This document shows positions 45,825 to 57,949 of a stretch of 64,000 nucleotides of DNA, piece by piece. Under the pieces are notes generated by a model that was not told where the DNA came from, did not search any database, and saw nothing but the letters and a program-made list of their open reading frames with translations. Both the position numbers and the translations under genes were made by a program. This stretch comes from Colias croceus. Its lineage: Eukaryota > Arthropoda > Insecta > Lepidoptera > Pieridae. How positions within the stretch are numbered: the first letter of the stretch is position 1; the number at the start of each line of letters is the position of its first letter. The DNA is taken from NCBI RefSeq assembly GCF_905220415.1, contig NC_059556.1, positions 8,568,501 through 8,632,500 on the forward strand, given 5' to 3'.

Positions 45825-46794
45825 TGGAATCCATTATCAATAATACTTTAAAAAGTGGAAACTTTCACAAATAATTGACATATTTAGTATCATTTAAATA
45901 TTTTACAATATTGGTATTTTGAATATTTTAAGCGTTATTATAGGAATTTATTTTATTAGACGCCTTACATTTACTTTCGAGTTGCACAGACAGACAGTCA
46001 CAGTAGACATACCTTTATTTTATAAATTAAATTAGAACCACTTGTCCAAGGAAACTTATCTTTAATTGTTAACCGAAGTGAGAGTTCCTAAAGCCTAATT
46101 TATATTACTATATGGAGCTACTATCTATTAAATGTCGAATTAGATATTTTTACCAGTCATGGGCAGCTTTTTATGGAAGCTAACATCTAAGTCACATCTA
46201 ACACTTCTACAGGTATAATATTATGACTCTTCAAAATATTTCAGTCACCTCAATATTTTCATTCTTTTTTTTTTAAATAACGTCATAGTCTGTTTTTGTT
46301 CCTAGAGCTTTATCTGTATTAATTTCAAATTTCATCCCAATCAGTGATGTGGTTTATGCATAATAGTGTAACATTTCTTTGACTTTCGCATTTATAATAT
46401 TAGTATGAAATATAGATATGTCCTCATTTGAAGTGTGTTGTGTTGTTTAAGTACACATTTTTCTACAGTAAATATATCTTTAATTACATATATAATTAAA
46501 ATAGTATTGTACTTAGTGATATGTTAACTTAGGTACAAATAAATAAAAACCAATATAAAATATTGATAATCTTTAATAAACATATATAAAAGACGAACAA
46601 GACCCATATACAATATACAGGTATACAAATCGTATGAAAATCATTTCACATATATATATAATAATAGATTATATTTAGGCATTATTATATTATTGTTCGT
46701 TAATTCCGTTTGAGGTTATACGTTTGTTCAAGACTTGAGTGCATCTAAAATATCTAGTTTATAAAAATGCTTCAATAATCGAAACTATATGAAT

Positions 46795-47430
46795 TACATA
46801 ACAGAATCGCGATTTTTTGTATTGATACAAGAAATATAAGCCAACTGTTAGCTGATAAATCCTACATACTGTTCTCACTCACACATACAGAATTTCAAAT
46901 TCGAAATTCTATATTATGATTATCGCATTTGGTAATAAATATTTAGTCTCGGTAAAGGATATATAAGTCAACAGATATGATCAACTGTATATAGATAAAA
47001 CATCTATATACAGTTCTCACTCACACATACAAAATTACAAATTCGAAATAATATATAGTACAAATTATTGCATTTGGCAATTATGTTTTTTTGCATCAAT
47101 ACAAGAAATATTAGCCAAATAATGGCTGATCCTCCATACAATTCTCACTCACACATACAGAATTACACATCCGAAATTATATATGTATTTGAAGAATTGC
47201 ATTTGGCAAGTATTTAGTATCGTTAAAGAAAATATAAGCAAACAGTTGGCTGATAAATCCTCCATACTATACTAACTCACACATACAGAATTTCAAATTC
47301 GAAAATCTATATGAATTATTGCATTTGGCAATTTTTTGTATCTAACAAGAAATATAAGCCAAAAATGTTGGCTGATAAATCTTCGATACACATCTCACGC
47401 ACACATACATAGTTACAAAGACAACGCTAG
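46795..47430. repeat. Diverged tandem repeat, ~125-145 bp period
   Basis: Five occurrences of ctcactcacacatacagaat or a close variant lie near 46878, 47022, 47148, 47276 and 47398. Each is followed by aattcgaaa and attgcatttggca blocks and preceded by aagaaatataagcca and ggctgataaatcc. Units are diverged, so the array is old. Confidence 0.75.
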
Positions 47431-47784
47431 TGTAAGACGAAGGTGTCACACACACATGAATATAAAAGTTTAATAAATGAGTAAAGACGTTGTAATTATT
47501 AATAAATAATACAAAATGAATACATAAATTGTCAATTTCATTTAATACAAGTACATAAAAATTAAAAGCAATTTTTATAATTTTTTCAATAAGTCAAAAT
47601 ATTACGTACTTAAATTATAATCTATATTTTTATATAATTATATATTTATTTAATGTTATATTGCGTCAGTCTGCATTAATTAAAAATGTATAAAATCATT
47701 TTGCAATACTATAAATATAAAATAATAAAAATGCGTTATCTATAATTCAGATTTAAAATACGTTTTTTTGTAACACAGCAGTTC

Positions 47785-48066
47785 TATATGTCGCAGGCTA
47801 ATTGTATTATTTTACCGTTTACAAATAATGCTCGGCATTTTGTAAAATGCTGAGGATTTACTTTTTCCAAAATTCTACAAAAAGATGGTCGCGAGCCGAC
47901 GGAGCCTCACTTCGTGGGGCTCCTATTTCTGTGTAGTTTTAAAAACGCGAATCTAACCTAACCCACCCCCTTATCCAAACCAAAAAATTCTAATTACGAA
48001 TTCTCGACATATTACAAGATGCCTAGCTTTTGTAAACGAAATAATACAATTTGCCTGCGACATATA
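47785..48066. mobile_element. MITE, ~280 bp
   Basis: Inverted termini tatatgtcgcaggctaattg and caatttgcctgcgacatata extend about 33 bp. The centre carries a GC-rich stem, ggagcctcacttcgtggggc, and cctaacccacccc. No coding capacity. Confidence 0.7.
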
Positions 48067-48281
48067 CATAAAGTTTTTTTTTTGCAAAATAATGCTTAAA
48101 ACTAACTTTAAAACTAAAAATAATTCTTTAATACTTGAATGTCACGTGAATTTAGTTATTTCTTTTACATTATTTTATTTGATGGATATGTTTTCTACAC
48201 TTGCCTTAATTTCGAAGTTTAGTTCATTATATTTGAATAAGACATGGGATGCGTTTTCTGAATATTTTTAATTTATTTCAA

Positions 48282-48435
48282 ACTAGCGGTCCTCCCCGGC
48301 TTCGCCCGTGGTACATATTTACGTTTTCTCTACATAAGAACCATCCTCGTACTTCAAGGAATATAATAAAAAAAGAATTATCGTAATCGGTCCACCCGTT
48401 CACACGTGATGCCGTGACAACGCGAAACGGGTTTC
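48282..48435 (-). repeat. Interspersed repeat, family A
   Basis: Minus-strand copy ending gccggggaggaccgctagtt. It shares the tacgaggatggttcttatg block with the copies at 1438 and 6092. Confidence 0.7.
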
Positions 48436-48444
48436 ATTTTTATC

Positions 48445-48620
48445 TTAATATATATAAATCTCGTGTCACAATGTTTGTCCTCAATGGACTCCTAAACCAC
48501 TTAACCGATTATAATAAAATTCGCACACCATGTGCAGTTCGATCCAACTTGAGAGATAGAATAGTTTAAATCTCAAATCGTTTAAGAGAAAGTGGGCGAA
48601 GCCGCGCGCGGTAAGCTAGT
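48445..48620 (+). repeat. Interspersed repeat related to family B
   Basis: Starts taatatatataaatctcgtg, has ccacttaaccgattataata, and ends gggcgaagccgcgcgcggta followed by agctagt. Its interior is distinct from the other B copies, so it is a subfamily. Confidence 0.65.
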
Positions 48621-48953
48621 ATATTATATAAGATAGATAGATGTATGAAGAATTTTGTAATATTTTAATTATATCAAATAATTTCAAGACGTTTTGATAA
48701 ATTATACATCGATTAAGAACAAAAATAGAGTTACTAGTTTTAACATGAAGTTATACTTCAACTAGAGAGAAATGCTTTTAAAATTTTTCTAGAACATTCC
48801 ATCCCCGTCTTACATCAAATAAACTCTACGCGTTTTACATAATTTTAATACATTCGTATTTAAAAACAACTATTCAATGAAAATTATCAACAATTCCTAT
48901 AGTATTTGTTAAAGTTTCACTTACTTATATATATAAAATATATTGGAATGTTC

Positions 48954-51900
48954 CTATTTGTCCTGCAACTGCACATAGTTCGCGGGAAACAGCCCGTACT
49001 GGCCTTTACATAGACCTTGCCACCAGCCCTCGTCGATCTGGAATACGAATTATACATTTTTAATAAATTATCTGTTAGACGTAACTTTTGATTTAATATT
49101 TTTGTGGATGAATAGTTGTCAATATAGTTGTCACTGTTACCTGTCAGAACATGCTTAGTTGTCGAATACTATAAATTGCCGCTTTCCTTTGAATCGTGGC
49201 GCATTCGTACGGATCGTTGTTTATACGACGTTCGACCCAACTACCTTCACTTTGTTAAAAGCTGTTGACTTATTGCGATTTGTTATCAACTACCTACATC
49301 AATTAGGTAGCTGTGTAGAATCGCAGTACATTCTTATTACATTTCAAACTCATATTTAACCCAGCTTCGCGTGTTATTTCTTACATTATTATATTAAGCT
49401 ATTGCATAGCTTCTATCGCGGGCCTTGAGCGTGGGGACCGAATCGAGAAATTCCGTAACGAAAAAACCTCACGCTCCCCACTCCGACGGGCGGAGGTGTG
49501 GCTTGAAGGCATAGCATGCAATAGCGCAACTGCGGCAGTCCCCGAGTGACACACGTCGTTTTTTCTAATTCAAGATACTTATTCTCGAAAGTAGCACATT
49601 TATCACCAAATTTACCATCACAATATAGTGTAATACACAATAGTGATGAAATCACTGAGACCTTACGAAAATGTCACATGAAATATCATATTTTTTCTTT
49701 GTTTTCATCGCATCTATACTAATTCTATACGGCTGAAGAGTTTGTTTGTTTGAACGCGCTAATCTCAAGCACTACTGGTCCGATTTGAAAAATTATTTCG
49801 GTGTTAGATAACCTATTTATCAAGGAAGGCCAGGCTATATATTATCACGCTGAGACCAACACAAGCGGAGCAATGTGGGTAAAACTGCCCGGTACAGTTA
49901 GTTTCACTTCTGACTGCTCGGCACAAGCTCTTTTTTATTTATTATATTTATTAACTCCAGCACACTCACTCACTCACACTCACTCACACTCACTCACTCA
50001 CACTCACTCACACCCACTCACTCACACTCACTCACACTCACTCAAACACACTCACCATGACAATATTGGTGATGAGATCGTCCGGGTCGAAGGAGATCTC
50101 ATCGGGCGCGGCCGCCTGGTAGTCGTACAGCGCTCGGGCGATGTAGCCGTCCTCTTCCTCTGCTTCGTTCTCCCCCTCCCACCCCACGGGCGATACCACG
50201 ATGGTTGGCTGACGGTGTATCTGGAATTGTGGATTGGTATTAAAAAGGATTTTATAGCAAGCAATAAACAAAAATATAAGTGAAATAATATAGAAAGCGC
50301 TCCGAAAGTAGCACGAACGTGGCTAATTAGCGACATGTGACTGCAGTTGGATTTTGCACATTTTGCAAAGAAACATTAACTCATCAAACAAAATAATTAA
50401 AAAAAATATTCTTCACATGAATATATAATATACTAGCTGCTCCGCGCGGTTTCACCCCCGTAGCTCCACTCCTGTTGGTCGTAGCGTGATGATATATAGC
50501 CTATAACCTTCCTCGATAAATAGGCTATCTAACACCGAAAGAATTTTTTAAATCGGACCAGCAGTTCCCGAGATTAGCGCGTTCAAACAAACAAACAAAC
50601 TCTTCAGCTTTATAATATTAGTATAGATAATAAGCATTTAAGAAGTAAGTCGTTTGTTTATTTATTATTCTGTAAATTAAGTTGGTAAATAGTATAGGTA
50701 TACAATATACATAGTTGGTTACAACTTACAAATTTTTTACATTACCTCTTCCTTTTCCGGTTCCCTGCTATCGCCTGTCAACGTCACATCCGGCAAGCTG
50801 GCCTTCACTTCCTCACTAGACGCTACCACATCCACTTGTTCACACGTCTTTGCTTGCATTTGCTGTTCTTGAACCACCTCTGGCTCTTGTACTATCTTCT
50901 GCGGCTCTTGAGCTATCTTCTGCGGCTCTTGGACTATCTTCTGTGTCTGTTGGACTATCTTCTGAGGCTCTTGGGCTATCTTCTGTGGCTCTTGGGCTAT
51001 CTTCTGCGTTGGCTGTGCTATCTTCTGTGGCGTACGAGGTATTAGTCGAGGTTGGTCAGGTTCTTCTATATCAGGATGCAACTCTTTCTCCTTCTCTAGA
51101 CGTTCCTTTTCCTGTTAAAATTATGAGGAATTAAATAAATTGTGGGTATAAAACAAAATGAAATTAGTTATGACGTCACAGATATAACAAGGTATAAAAA
51201 ATAAGATATATTGAGGCTAGGTTACAACTATTAATAGAATATATTGCGGGTATAATTGAATTAAGTTATGACGTCACCACTAATTACAATAGCAATCTGT
51301 AATGAAATGAAATTTTAACAGCTTAAAAAATGGTAGAATGGTATCGTGGGCCTTGAGCGCGGGGACCGAATCGAGAAATTCCGTAACGAAAAAACCTCAC
51401 GCTCCCCACGGGGACGGGCGGAGGTGTGACTTGAAGGCATAGCATGCAATAGCGCAACCGCCCCAGTCCCCGAGTGACACACGTCTTTTTTATGGATTAT
51501 AGTTTTATTTTTAAATTACCTTTTCACTTAGATTCTTATCAGTTTTTTGCCTTTCCTGTCGTATCCTTTGCACCGATTGTAATGCTTCCTGAAAATCATT
51601 ATAATAATTAGCTACATATTATTTTAGAATTCACATCAACTTCTAGCTCAATAAAAATTAATGTTGTTTTAGATTTGTAAATTGAATTGATAATTTGTTT
51701 TATTCGAAATAAATAAATAGATTACTTTCAATATTATAATTTCGTGTATTTGTTGGCTAGAAAGACTTATTTTTCTTTCACAATCTATTAAAATAAAAAA
51801 ATGTGTGCGTGTACTAGTATACACACGTAAGAAGTGAAACTTCTTTATGACCTCATTTTTCAAAAAATTATAAACTATATGCAACTTTACAGAAATACGT

Positions 51901-54900
51901 CGAATCACGCGTGGTAGGGATAAGAAAAAGATGGCGCGTAATGGAAAAATGTTACACTAAATTTTTTTCCAACCCCGATAAACAAGTTTCACTTCAAAAA
52001 TTATAATTTTACCTGTTCCTTCTCCTTAGCCATGTTCTCAAATTTATCTCTTATAGACGATGGTTTAGCGGCGCCAATGTCCGGTTTCTGCTTCGTGTAG
52101 TTCGTTCCAACTTTCTGCACCTCGTCGAACGCGTGCGCACACTTGTCAACTCGGTCTGTTTCCACGCCGAATTTACCGCCAAAACCCTGAGAAATTAAAT
52201 AAATAATTACATATTTAAATTAATAGGAATTACGATGAATAATTATTATTTAAATTATATAGTAAACAAAAGTATAGAAAATTTTGCCCCGGGTGGGAAT
52301 CGAACCCAAGACATCTGGCTTAGAAGGCAGGGTCACTACCAACCAAGCCAACCGGCCAGTCAGATTTTAGATGATAAGTCAGTGAATCAATATGTCAGTA
52401 AGTCAGTCAGTAACTAACCCGCTTATGATCCAGTTGGCTGGCGTGCCGCTGACTCTCCTCCCGATGTTCCCAGCCGACCGCCGTAGCGTCTTGTCTGTCT
52501 GTTTGTACGCCGAATTTACCACCAAAACCGACGCTATAGTCTGTGGAGAAAGTCCGTATGTGTCAGAAAAAAAAATCAAACAAACAAACAAAGTTTTCCT
52601 CTTTATAATATTAGTGCAGATGATAATATATTATACCAGTCTGCGAGTGATGTTTAGTAGCTTGCTCGCGATGTTCCCATCCCACGGCAGCAGCATCTTG
52701 CCTGTCAGCTTGCACACCGAATTTGCCTCCAAAACCCACTGCGTAGTCCTTTTGGGAGGAATGCTTTGGTACGGCCTCGCGATGTTCCCAGCCCACTGCA
52801 CTCTATAATAACAGATTTTTTTTTTTTTAATGAAAAAATCTTTATTGAAAAAAGATTTAAAATAATACAGTTATATAAACTGGGGAAACTGGGGAAACTG
52901 GAATTTTAGGGAAACTAAAGCCTGTGTTAGTGTGAGATATAGTTAGCCAAACTATGTATTAAAGCGAAAAAATATCTCAAAACGCTTATAGACTTTGATT
53001 CCTGTTATAGGTCAGACAGCGATCCGTGAATTTTTGTAAGAGCCAGCGCGCACGAGCAACTTTGTCTCCGCAACTATTTTGTCTCTCCCATCAATTTGTA
53101 TGGGGAGTTGCGTCGCTACGTGCGCGCACTTTCATACTAGCCCATGGGTGGAGAGACAAAAAAGTTGCGGAGACAAAGTTGCTCGTGCGCGCTGGCTCTA
53201 AGAAATGAAATTGTTTCCATTTTTTTGTAATCTACAATCGGCCTAAACTAAAAAAGGTTATGAATTATTAGCACATATAATATAATTTAATAATAAGAAA
53301 AGGCTTTCAACATTGCGAATTATCGTGATTAAACATTGTAATTCTCACGAAGTTATTATAATTGTATTTGTAACTCTAATCTTCTGCGAAATCAATTTCA
53401 TAAAGTGTATTTGTATGAGTGAGTTATTTTTACAAATATTATTCACTCATACAAATGTTACATTATACCAACACATCATAATATTATAAAAAAATACAAG
53501 CGAGGCCGAGATAAATATTAGTTTGAATGTAAAAAGAATGTACTGCGATTCTACACATTTGCTTAATAATTATTGATGTAGGTAGTTGATAATAAATCAC
53601 AGCAAGTCAACGACTATTAATTAAATGAGGGTAGTTGGATCAAACGTCGCATAAACAACGTCCGAGCCCCTAGGCACGATTCGTACGAATGCGCCACGAG
53701 ACAAAGGAAAGCGGCATTTTATAGTATTCGACAACTAAGCATGTTCTGACAGGAAATAGTGACAACTATAATGGCAACTATTCATCCACAAAAATATTAA
53801 ATCAAATGTTACGTCTAACAATATATTATTAATCGAATTCAATTTGACAAATCTTTCTAACTACCGGCAAATAAACAAAATAATTTTAGACAAAAATAAA
53901 CCTACCTTATCAACCCGATCAGTCTGTACACCAAACTTGCCGCCAAAACCCTTAGCGTAATCAGCCTGCGAGGCGTGTTTCTCGACCACGCCCACATAGT
54001 CATGGCCGACCGCGCTCGCGTCCATGCGGTCGCTTTGCACGCCAAATTTGCCGCCGAAACCTGGAAAAAATATGACAAAAATAATATATATGGGGCATTT
54101 GCCGTCTAAACCTGAAAAAATGTAAAAAACATACTGATTTTACGCACAAAAATACAATTAAATGTTTATTGTATCTCAGTTAATACAATAATTAATGTTA
54201 TAATGTAATTTATTTTAGCTTTGCTCGATATACTTTGTTTCATAGTTCATACTCATTTAAATAAATGAAGTGACTGATCTCATTCTTATTGCGATAGTAG
54301 TTAATTTTATAAATAAACAGTAATTTATAGATATAAGTGATATTGATATGGCAACATAAGTCAGGTACTGTCTAAAGCCCGTATAGGAAATCAATTTTGT
54401 TAAAAAAATTCAAAATCCTTAAAATTATTAATTCCAAGAAAATTAACCTTACCTTGAGCATAATCCTTCTGTGACACATGTTTTTCTGTTTTGCCCACAT
54501 AATCGTGACCCACCGCTGATTTGTCCATTCTGTCTGTCTGTACTCCGAATTTACCTCCGTAACTAAAATATTATCATCATTATTGGAAACTCAAGATATG
54601 CACAAAGATGACACACAATACACATAGTGTGTAGTTTTGTAGGCAAGTATTTTTATTATAAAAAGTAGTCAAAAATGATAATTAATATATATAATAGATC
54701 AAGATCAAGTCACTTTAATAGCTTTATTCACTTTAAATAAATAGCAACGAAAAATATAATCACGTCAAAAAAGTACGAGAAAGTCATAAAAATTCGCATA
54801 GTACATACCCATAAGATGGTTTAGGACCATGTTCATATTCCTTCTGCTTTGCTTGTTTGTCCGCCTCGAAAACCTCTTCCCGAAGTTTTGCCATGCTGTA

Positions 54901-56207
54901 TAAAAGAGAGATACTTATTCTTATTTGCGTAACAGAGTACAATTTATAAATATTTGAAGTATTTAAAGAAAAGAATAAAAATTAATAATGAAACACAGGA
55001 AACAAAGTTGTATACTAATTATAATTTTATCTATGTTTCTGTTACGTTTTCATGATCATTATTACATGTTACACAGTTGATTAATATTCCAGAAGTATTT
55101 ATACAGAGAATGTATTTCCTTATCTATACTAGTTAATATACTAATCTATACTAATATTATAAAGCTGAAGAGTTTGTTTGTTTGTTTGTTTGAACGCGCT
55201 AATCTTGGGAACTACTGGTCCGATTTGAAAAATTCTCGGTGTTAGATAGCTCATTTATTGAGGAAGGCTATAGGCTATATATCATCACGCTACGACCAAC
55301 AGGAGTGGAGCCACGGGGGTGAAACCGCGCGGAGCAGCTAGTCATAAAAAAAAGTGCATAATATTTGTCTTTAATTAAAGCTTGGTGTTCAAAAATCACT
55401 ATGTTATTTTGCTGCAGTAAAATAATAAGACAAAAATTTGAAAACTTCCTAATAAAGGGACAATTCCAGACAACAGCTGGTATGTATAAAAGGATAAACA
55501 TATGGCATGTAACATGAGTCACCTCAAACGATAACAATTTCCTTGCAATGAAGCAACAATATCAAGTTCACATGGGGTCAAATAAAATAACAATAATAAA
55601 TATAGCAAAAAAGGAACCCTTGAAGATATATAAAATACTTCCTGACCTTAACCCATTGAGCCCCAAGCGGCCCGATCGGTCCCAGATACAACAGATTTTC
55701 TATTGTGTCTGTGGTTCCAGGGCCTGAGTTATTAAACAAAATTCAACTTGAAAGATTTTTTAAATGATTTTTATACACAGCTAGATTTTTTAACATTAAC
55801 TTCTGATTTGTAAATCCTCATATAAAATAAATTACGATTAAAGTGTAAAGTTGCATATAAAATAAGTAATTGCAGAAGTAATACTACTATATTGAACTCC
55901 TCAGGAGAGTAGCTATAACAGGAAAATATTACAGAACAGCTAATAACATTTAACAGAAAAATTTATAAAATGTGAATACTGAACGGCCTTATCGGATCTA
56001 ACAATTTACAAGAAGACATAACAACATCTGTCAGGGCAGCTAGTGCTCCATAAAGCATTGTACTCACTCAATGGCCTCCACATGTCTGCCCCCAGGGCCC
56101 CACCGCTGCTCCTGCTCAGTCACATCATTGACAAAGTCAGGGTCGGTTTCCCAGTCATCAGCCTCCACTGGCGGAGGTGGCGCTACATCCGTTGATGCTT
56201 TCCACAT
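48954..56207 (-). CDS. Cortactin: Cortactin (complete coding sequence, 11 coding exons)
   Basis: Encodes about 545 residues: an F-actin- and Arp2/3-binding scaffold of branched actin at the cell cortex. Minus-strand coding exons are 56207-56068, 54895-54809, 54562-54453, 54060-53906, 52802-52637, 52540-52419, 52186-52013, 51588-51520, 51111-50746, 50220-50056 and 49037-48954, with a TAG stop. All phases match. The N-terminus MWKASTDVAP and ADDWETDPDFVNDV is the acidic Arp2/3 (DDW) region. Five full and one partial cortactin repeats of ~37 residues follow, each starting G[YF]GGKFGV[QE][TSA]DR. Then come the conserved FENMAKEKEQ helix, a charged linker, seven QKI[AV]Q-type heptapeptides, and a C-terminal SH3 domain (ALYDYQAAAPDEISFDPDD, then DEGWWQGLCKGQYGLFPANY). 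Introns are loaded with repeats. The ATG lies at the very start of its exon, so the 5' UTR is in a separate upstream exon. Confidence 0.95.
49071..49360 (+). mobile_element. Intronic repeat, inverted partner of 53512-53820
   Basis: Shares tgttagacgtaac, gtggatgaatagttg, ctgtcagaacatgcttagtt and cgaatactataaa with the other copy in reverse orientation, at roughly 85-90% identity by eye. Both lie in cortactin introns. The 66-residue frame here is not conserved as protein in the partner. Confidence 0.65.
49417..49557. repeat. GC-rich 140-bp repeat, copy 1
   Basis: Contains gggccttgagcgtggggacc, ttccgtaacgaaaaaacctc, gacgggcggaggtgtggctt and agtccccgagtgacacacgt, ending near a short T-run. Copy 2 lies at 51342-51484 in another cortactin intron. 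It matches no snRNA or tRNA I know. Confidence 0.65.
49724..49902 (+). repeat. Interspersed repeat, family C
   Basis: Starts actaattctatacggctgaa and ends aaaactgcccggtacagtta. It lies in the last cortactin intron. Confidence 0.7.
49961..50057. repeat. GTGAGT-type microsatellite abutting the cortactin exon donor
   Basis: On the plus strand (cactca)n / (actcac)n. Read on the gene's strand, the last intron begins gtgagtgtgtttgagtgagt and continues as about 15 further overlapping GTGAGT motifs. Each is a near-perfect 5' splice-site intron consensus. Confidence 0.85.
50432..50628 (-). repeat. Interspersed repeat, family C
   Basis: Full-length minus copy. Its plus-strand text begins actagctgctccgcgcggtt and ends cttcagctttataatattag. 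It lies in the intron between exons 50746-51111 and 50056-50220. Confidence 0.75.
51342..51484. repeat. GC-rich 140-bp repeat, copy 2
   Basis: Same orientation as copy 1 at 49417. Differences cluster in the middle (ccacggggacggg versus ccactccgacggg) and near the end (caaccgccccag versus caactgcggcag). It is followed by T6. Confidence 0.65.
51798..52000 (-). mobile_element. MITE-like element in a cortactin intron
   Basis: Inverted copy of the element at 33663-33888. It starts atgtgtgcgtgtactagtat and ends aacaagtttcacttcaaaaa, only 12 bp from the 52013 donor side of exon 52013-52186. Confidence 0.65.
52283..52360 (-). repeat. tRNA-derived SINE head
   Basis: Minus strand has A-box ttggcttggttggtagtg, loop-like CCTTCTAAGCC and B-box gggttcgattccc, parallel to the SINE at 30010-30233. 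The disrupted anticodon stem and intronic position argue against a working tRNA gene. Confidence 0.6.
52870..52910. repeat. Short tandem repeat (ctggggaaa)
   Basis: Three or four copies of actggggaa in a row within a cortactin intron. Confidence 0.6.
53040..53198. mobile_element. 159-bp PIF/Harbinger-like MITE with TAA duplication
   Basis: Inverted termini of 47 bp with one mismatch start gagccagcgcgcacgagcaa. TAA stands on both sides (53037-53039 and 53199-53201), the 3-bp TWA target duplication expected of PIF/Harbinger elements. It lies in a cortactin intron. Confidence 0.8.
53512..53820 (-). mobile_element. Intronic repeat, inverted partner of 49071-49360
   Basis: On the minus strand it begins tgttagacgtaacatttgat. 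It includes cgaatgcgccacg-type sequence near 53680, corresponding to gtggcgcattcg at 49196. Confidence 0.65.
55145..55342 (+). repeat. Interspersed repeat, family C
   Basis: Most complete family C copy. It starts tctatactaatattataaag and ends aaaccgcgcggagcagctag followed by tc. It lies in the intron between cortactin exons 56068-56207 and 54809-54895. Confidence 0.75.
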
Positions 56208-56368
56208 CTGTGGTAAGATTAAGATAAATTTCTTTAACATTAGGGGAACAAAGATATCATTGCTAGCACAAATTTGACTCATTCTATAAACTTTTATTGC
56301 ACTTAATACATCTTTAAAATAAAAATATCTATGTACTTTTCAATTTAAATTATAACATGACTAACTTT

Positions 56369-56513
56369 CCGCCCGCAGCTTCGCCAGCGTTTTCAAAGAA
56401 AAACCTGCTAAATGTCATCGTAATCGGTTCATTAGTATTTGCATGAAAGAGTAACAAACATACATACACATACATCCATCCTCACAAAGTTTCGCATTTA
56501 TAATAATATTATA
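56369..56513 (-). repeat. Interspersed repeat, family B (internally deleted)
   Basis: Minus strand reads tataataatgcga-like start, catccatac direct words, then cattagtttaatg-type core, and ends ctggcgaagctgcgggcgga. It sits upstream of the cortactin ATG exon. Confidence 0.6.
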
Positions 56514-57609
56514 ACATGATTGACTTGGTACCATATTGTGAAAGGGTAACTAATGTTCTATTCTTATTGCTCGCACAGTTTTTTCAAACACATTAGTATG
56601 TTAATGTTAACAAAATTCATTCCAAATGTTTAGTCTTCCTTCTCCCTTCCTCGCAGATAGATAAAAATTTGCTTTATATTCCAGTTTGCAAGAATTGTCT
56701 ATTCTACAATAACTATTAATGTTGTTTTTAATAATGTTGATTGTTATTTGTTATGATGATACATAATAATGGATAGATAAGAATACCAACAAAAACAATT
56801 ATGTTAGGTTTTGAAAAGTGAACTGTAACTTATTCTATTAATAAATTGTCAATTATTATCATTGCTTTATATACACTAATTGTTCATTGTTTGAATTTAA
56901 TGCTCTTAATTTTTTTACAGAACTAAAGTATCCGATGAATCAAGTTCCATTAAATTAAATAGTGAGCATATTTTAAAGTCATCAAAGTCATCAAACATTT
57001 CAGTCAAATAGTTCTAAGTTGTAACTTGATATATTTATCTACCTATCTCTAAAATTTATAATTTTTTATTTTTTGTTGTGTATTCAACTATTCACTGAAA
57101 ATTCTACAATAATTGCAATTGGTAGAAAAAGACTAATCATTATTCCAATGAAAATCTACCATATAAAGTCAAACATTCATACACTTTGTTGTTACAATGA
57201 AATAGACACTCTCGTGCATACATAAATAACACGAACCCTGAAATTATTACTCTGCATTTTAACATGGTAGTAATAAATAGTGGGTCTTAATGGGGGAGCT
57301 ATCTTACTGTCCAGCAAAATATGGACACGAGAAACATAAAAACATTTGATTGTTTCATATATAGAATTGATTAATCATACACTACATCACGATAACAATA
57401 AAAATATCATTATCATTACGTTATCTTGGGTTACTCCGACATTTCCCTTCACATATCAAGTTCTTGGTAAACTCACTTTCATCAGTATTGCAAAGAAAAA
57501 GAGGTTTCTTTTTACAAAAAGAAATGCTAAATAATGAATAACATTAATTCATGTTAGTCATGAATACACGTATTTTTTAGCATTGCACAAATGTACTTAT
57601 GAAACTTAC

Positions 57610-57690
57610 CTTGCGGCCGGTTTATTCGGTTATTTCCACGAAAGTATCAGTGAACACACAACAGTAACACTGTTTTATAGACTTTTTAAT
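57610..57690 (-). other. Candidate 5' UTR exon and promoter of cortactin
   Basis: Minus strand reads ccggccgcaag|gtaagtttc, a strong donor at 57609-57604, about 1.4 kb upstream of the coding start exon, which itself begins right after its acceptor. The upstream end is not determinable; no TATA box is obvious. Confirmation needs transcript data. Confidence 0.55.
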
Positions 57691-57949
57691 TCTTATTTTT
57701 CATATAGAGCTAGATTTATAGGTTTATATAAATTTATTAAAAACTAATGATTCTATTCATCCACTTATCGCTGTGCGTCACTTCACATACCTAATCAAAT
57801 CAACACTTATCTGTCAGGCGTCAGCTAGCAGCTTGTCAAGTGTCATCGAGTCATCCATTTTTCTTACCATTTTTCGATCCACGGTTTCGATCTATTTTAT
57901 AGTTTGGTAACACAGGGGCCTTAGACAAAGTAACAATTACAAAACGATA

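Larger units (their letters stand above)
45825..48953. other. Gene-free region between cathepsin cluster and cortactin
   Basis: Holds a diverged tandem repeat (46795-47430), a MITE (47785-48066) and two interspersed repeats (48282-48620), listed separately. The cortactin 3' UTR should begin at 48953. A family B-like tail is suggested at 46300-46405 by tttcgcatttataatattag. Confidence 0.5.

Noticed and set aside
49801..50283. 160-residue plus-strand frame opposite cortactin
   Set aside because: It consists of a family C repeat, the microsatellite and the antisense of a cortactin SH3 exon.
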